Shown here one piece after another: positions 6,102 through 6,108 of a stretch of DNA of 6,108 nt. Where the stretch lies: positions 1 through 6,108 of the forward strand of contig CAKUEU010000084.1 of NCBI GenBank assembly GCA_934646865.1, read 5' to 3'. The stretch comes from an uncultured Collinsella sp. Lineage in GTDB: Bacteria > Actinomycetota > Coriobacteriia > Coriobacteriales > Coriobacteriaceae. The position numbers and the translations under genes are program-made. The first letter of the stretch is position 1. Each line of letters opens with the position of its first letter. Below the pieces are notes generated by a model. It was not told the origin of the DNA. It did not search any database and saw nothing but the letters and a program-made list of their open reading frames with translations.

Positions 6102-6108
6102 AACTCGC

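Noticed and set aside
1..6108. CRISPR array, insertion sequence, tRNA, rRNA or defence/toxin system
   Set aside because: No regularly spaced direct repeats, transposase or integrase motifs, cloverleaf or toxin-antitoxin-like small gene pairs were seen. The coding content is almost entirely explained by four housekeeping-type genes.

Overview
The window looks like chromosomal housekeeping sequence from a high-GC actinomycete of the class Coriobacteriia, most likely Collinsella or a close relative. This is inferred from the strongly G/C-ending codons, the style of the recognised proteins and the gene content; no rRNA or other marker gene is present to settle it. All four genes lie on the + strand and are densely packed. 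I see no mobile element, CRISPR array, tRNA or rRNA.

Layout. Bases 1-1773 hold the 3' part of a gene that begins upstream. Its first ~60 codons look like the C-terminal OB-fold of the RecJ 5'-3' single-strand exonuclease. It then runs, without a stop, into a complete RecQ-like superfamily 2 helicase core, so I read it as a RecJ-helicase fusion. Fifteen bases later a full-length bifunctional RelA/SpoT (Rel) (p)ppGpp synthetase/hydrolase begins (1789-4149), probably co-transcribed. An 86-base gap with a 12-bp hairpin and a possible promoter leads to a glyoxalase II-like metallo-beta-lactamase-fold hydrolase (4236-4919). A 194-base intergenic region rich in short inverted repeats carries an extended -10 promoter and a perfect Shine-Dalgarno for a class II fructose-1,6-bisphosphate aldolase (5114-5980). 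The window closes with a very large nested hairpin (6003-6095) and a short T-run, which probably terminates the aldolase transcript.

How the genes relate. The order recJ - rel - MBL hydrolase resembles the conserved Firmicute neighbourhood recJ-apt-relA-dtd-(MBL)-hisS, but apt and dtd are absent and fba occupies the following position. The first two genes link DNA repair or replication restart with the stringent response. The aldolase is a separate, probably highly expressed glycolytic gene with its own promoter and terminator. I do not see a new multi-gene system. The most unusual items are the RecJ-helicase fusion with its divergent helicase core, and the 93-nt terminal hairpin.
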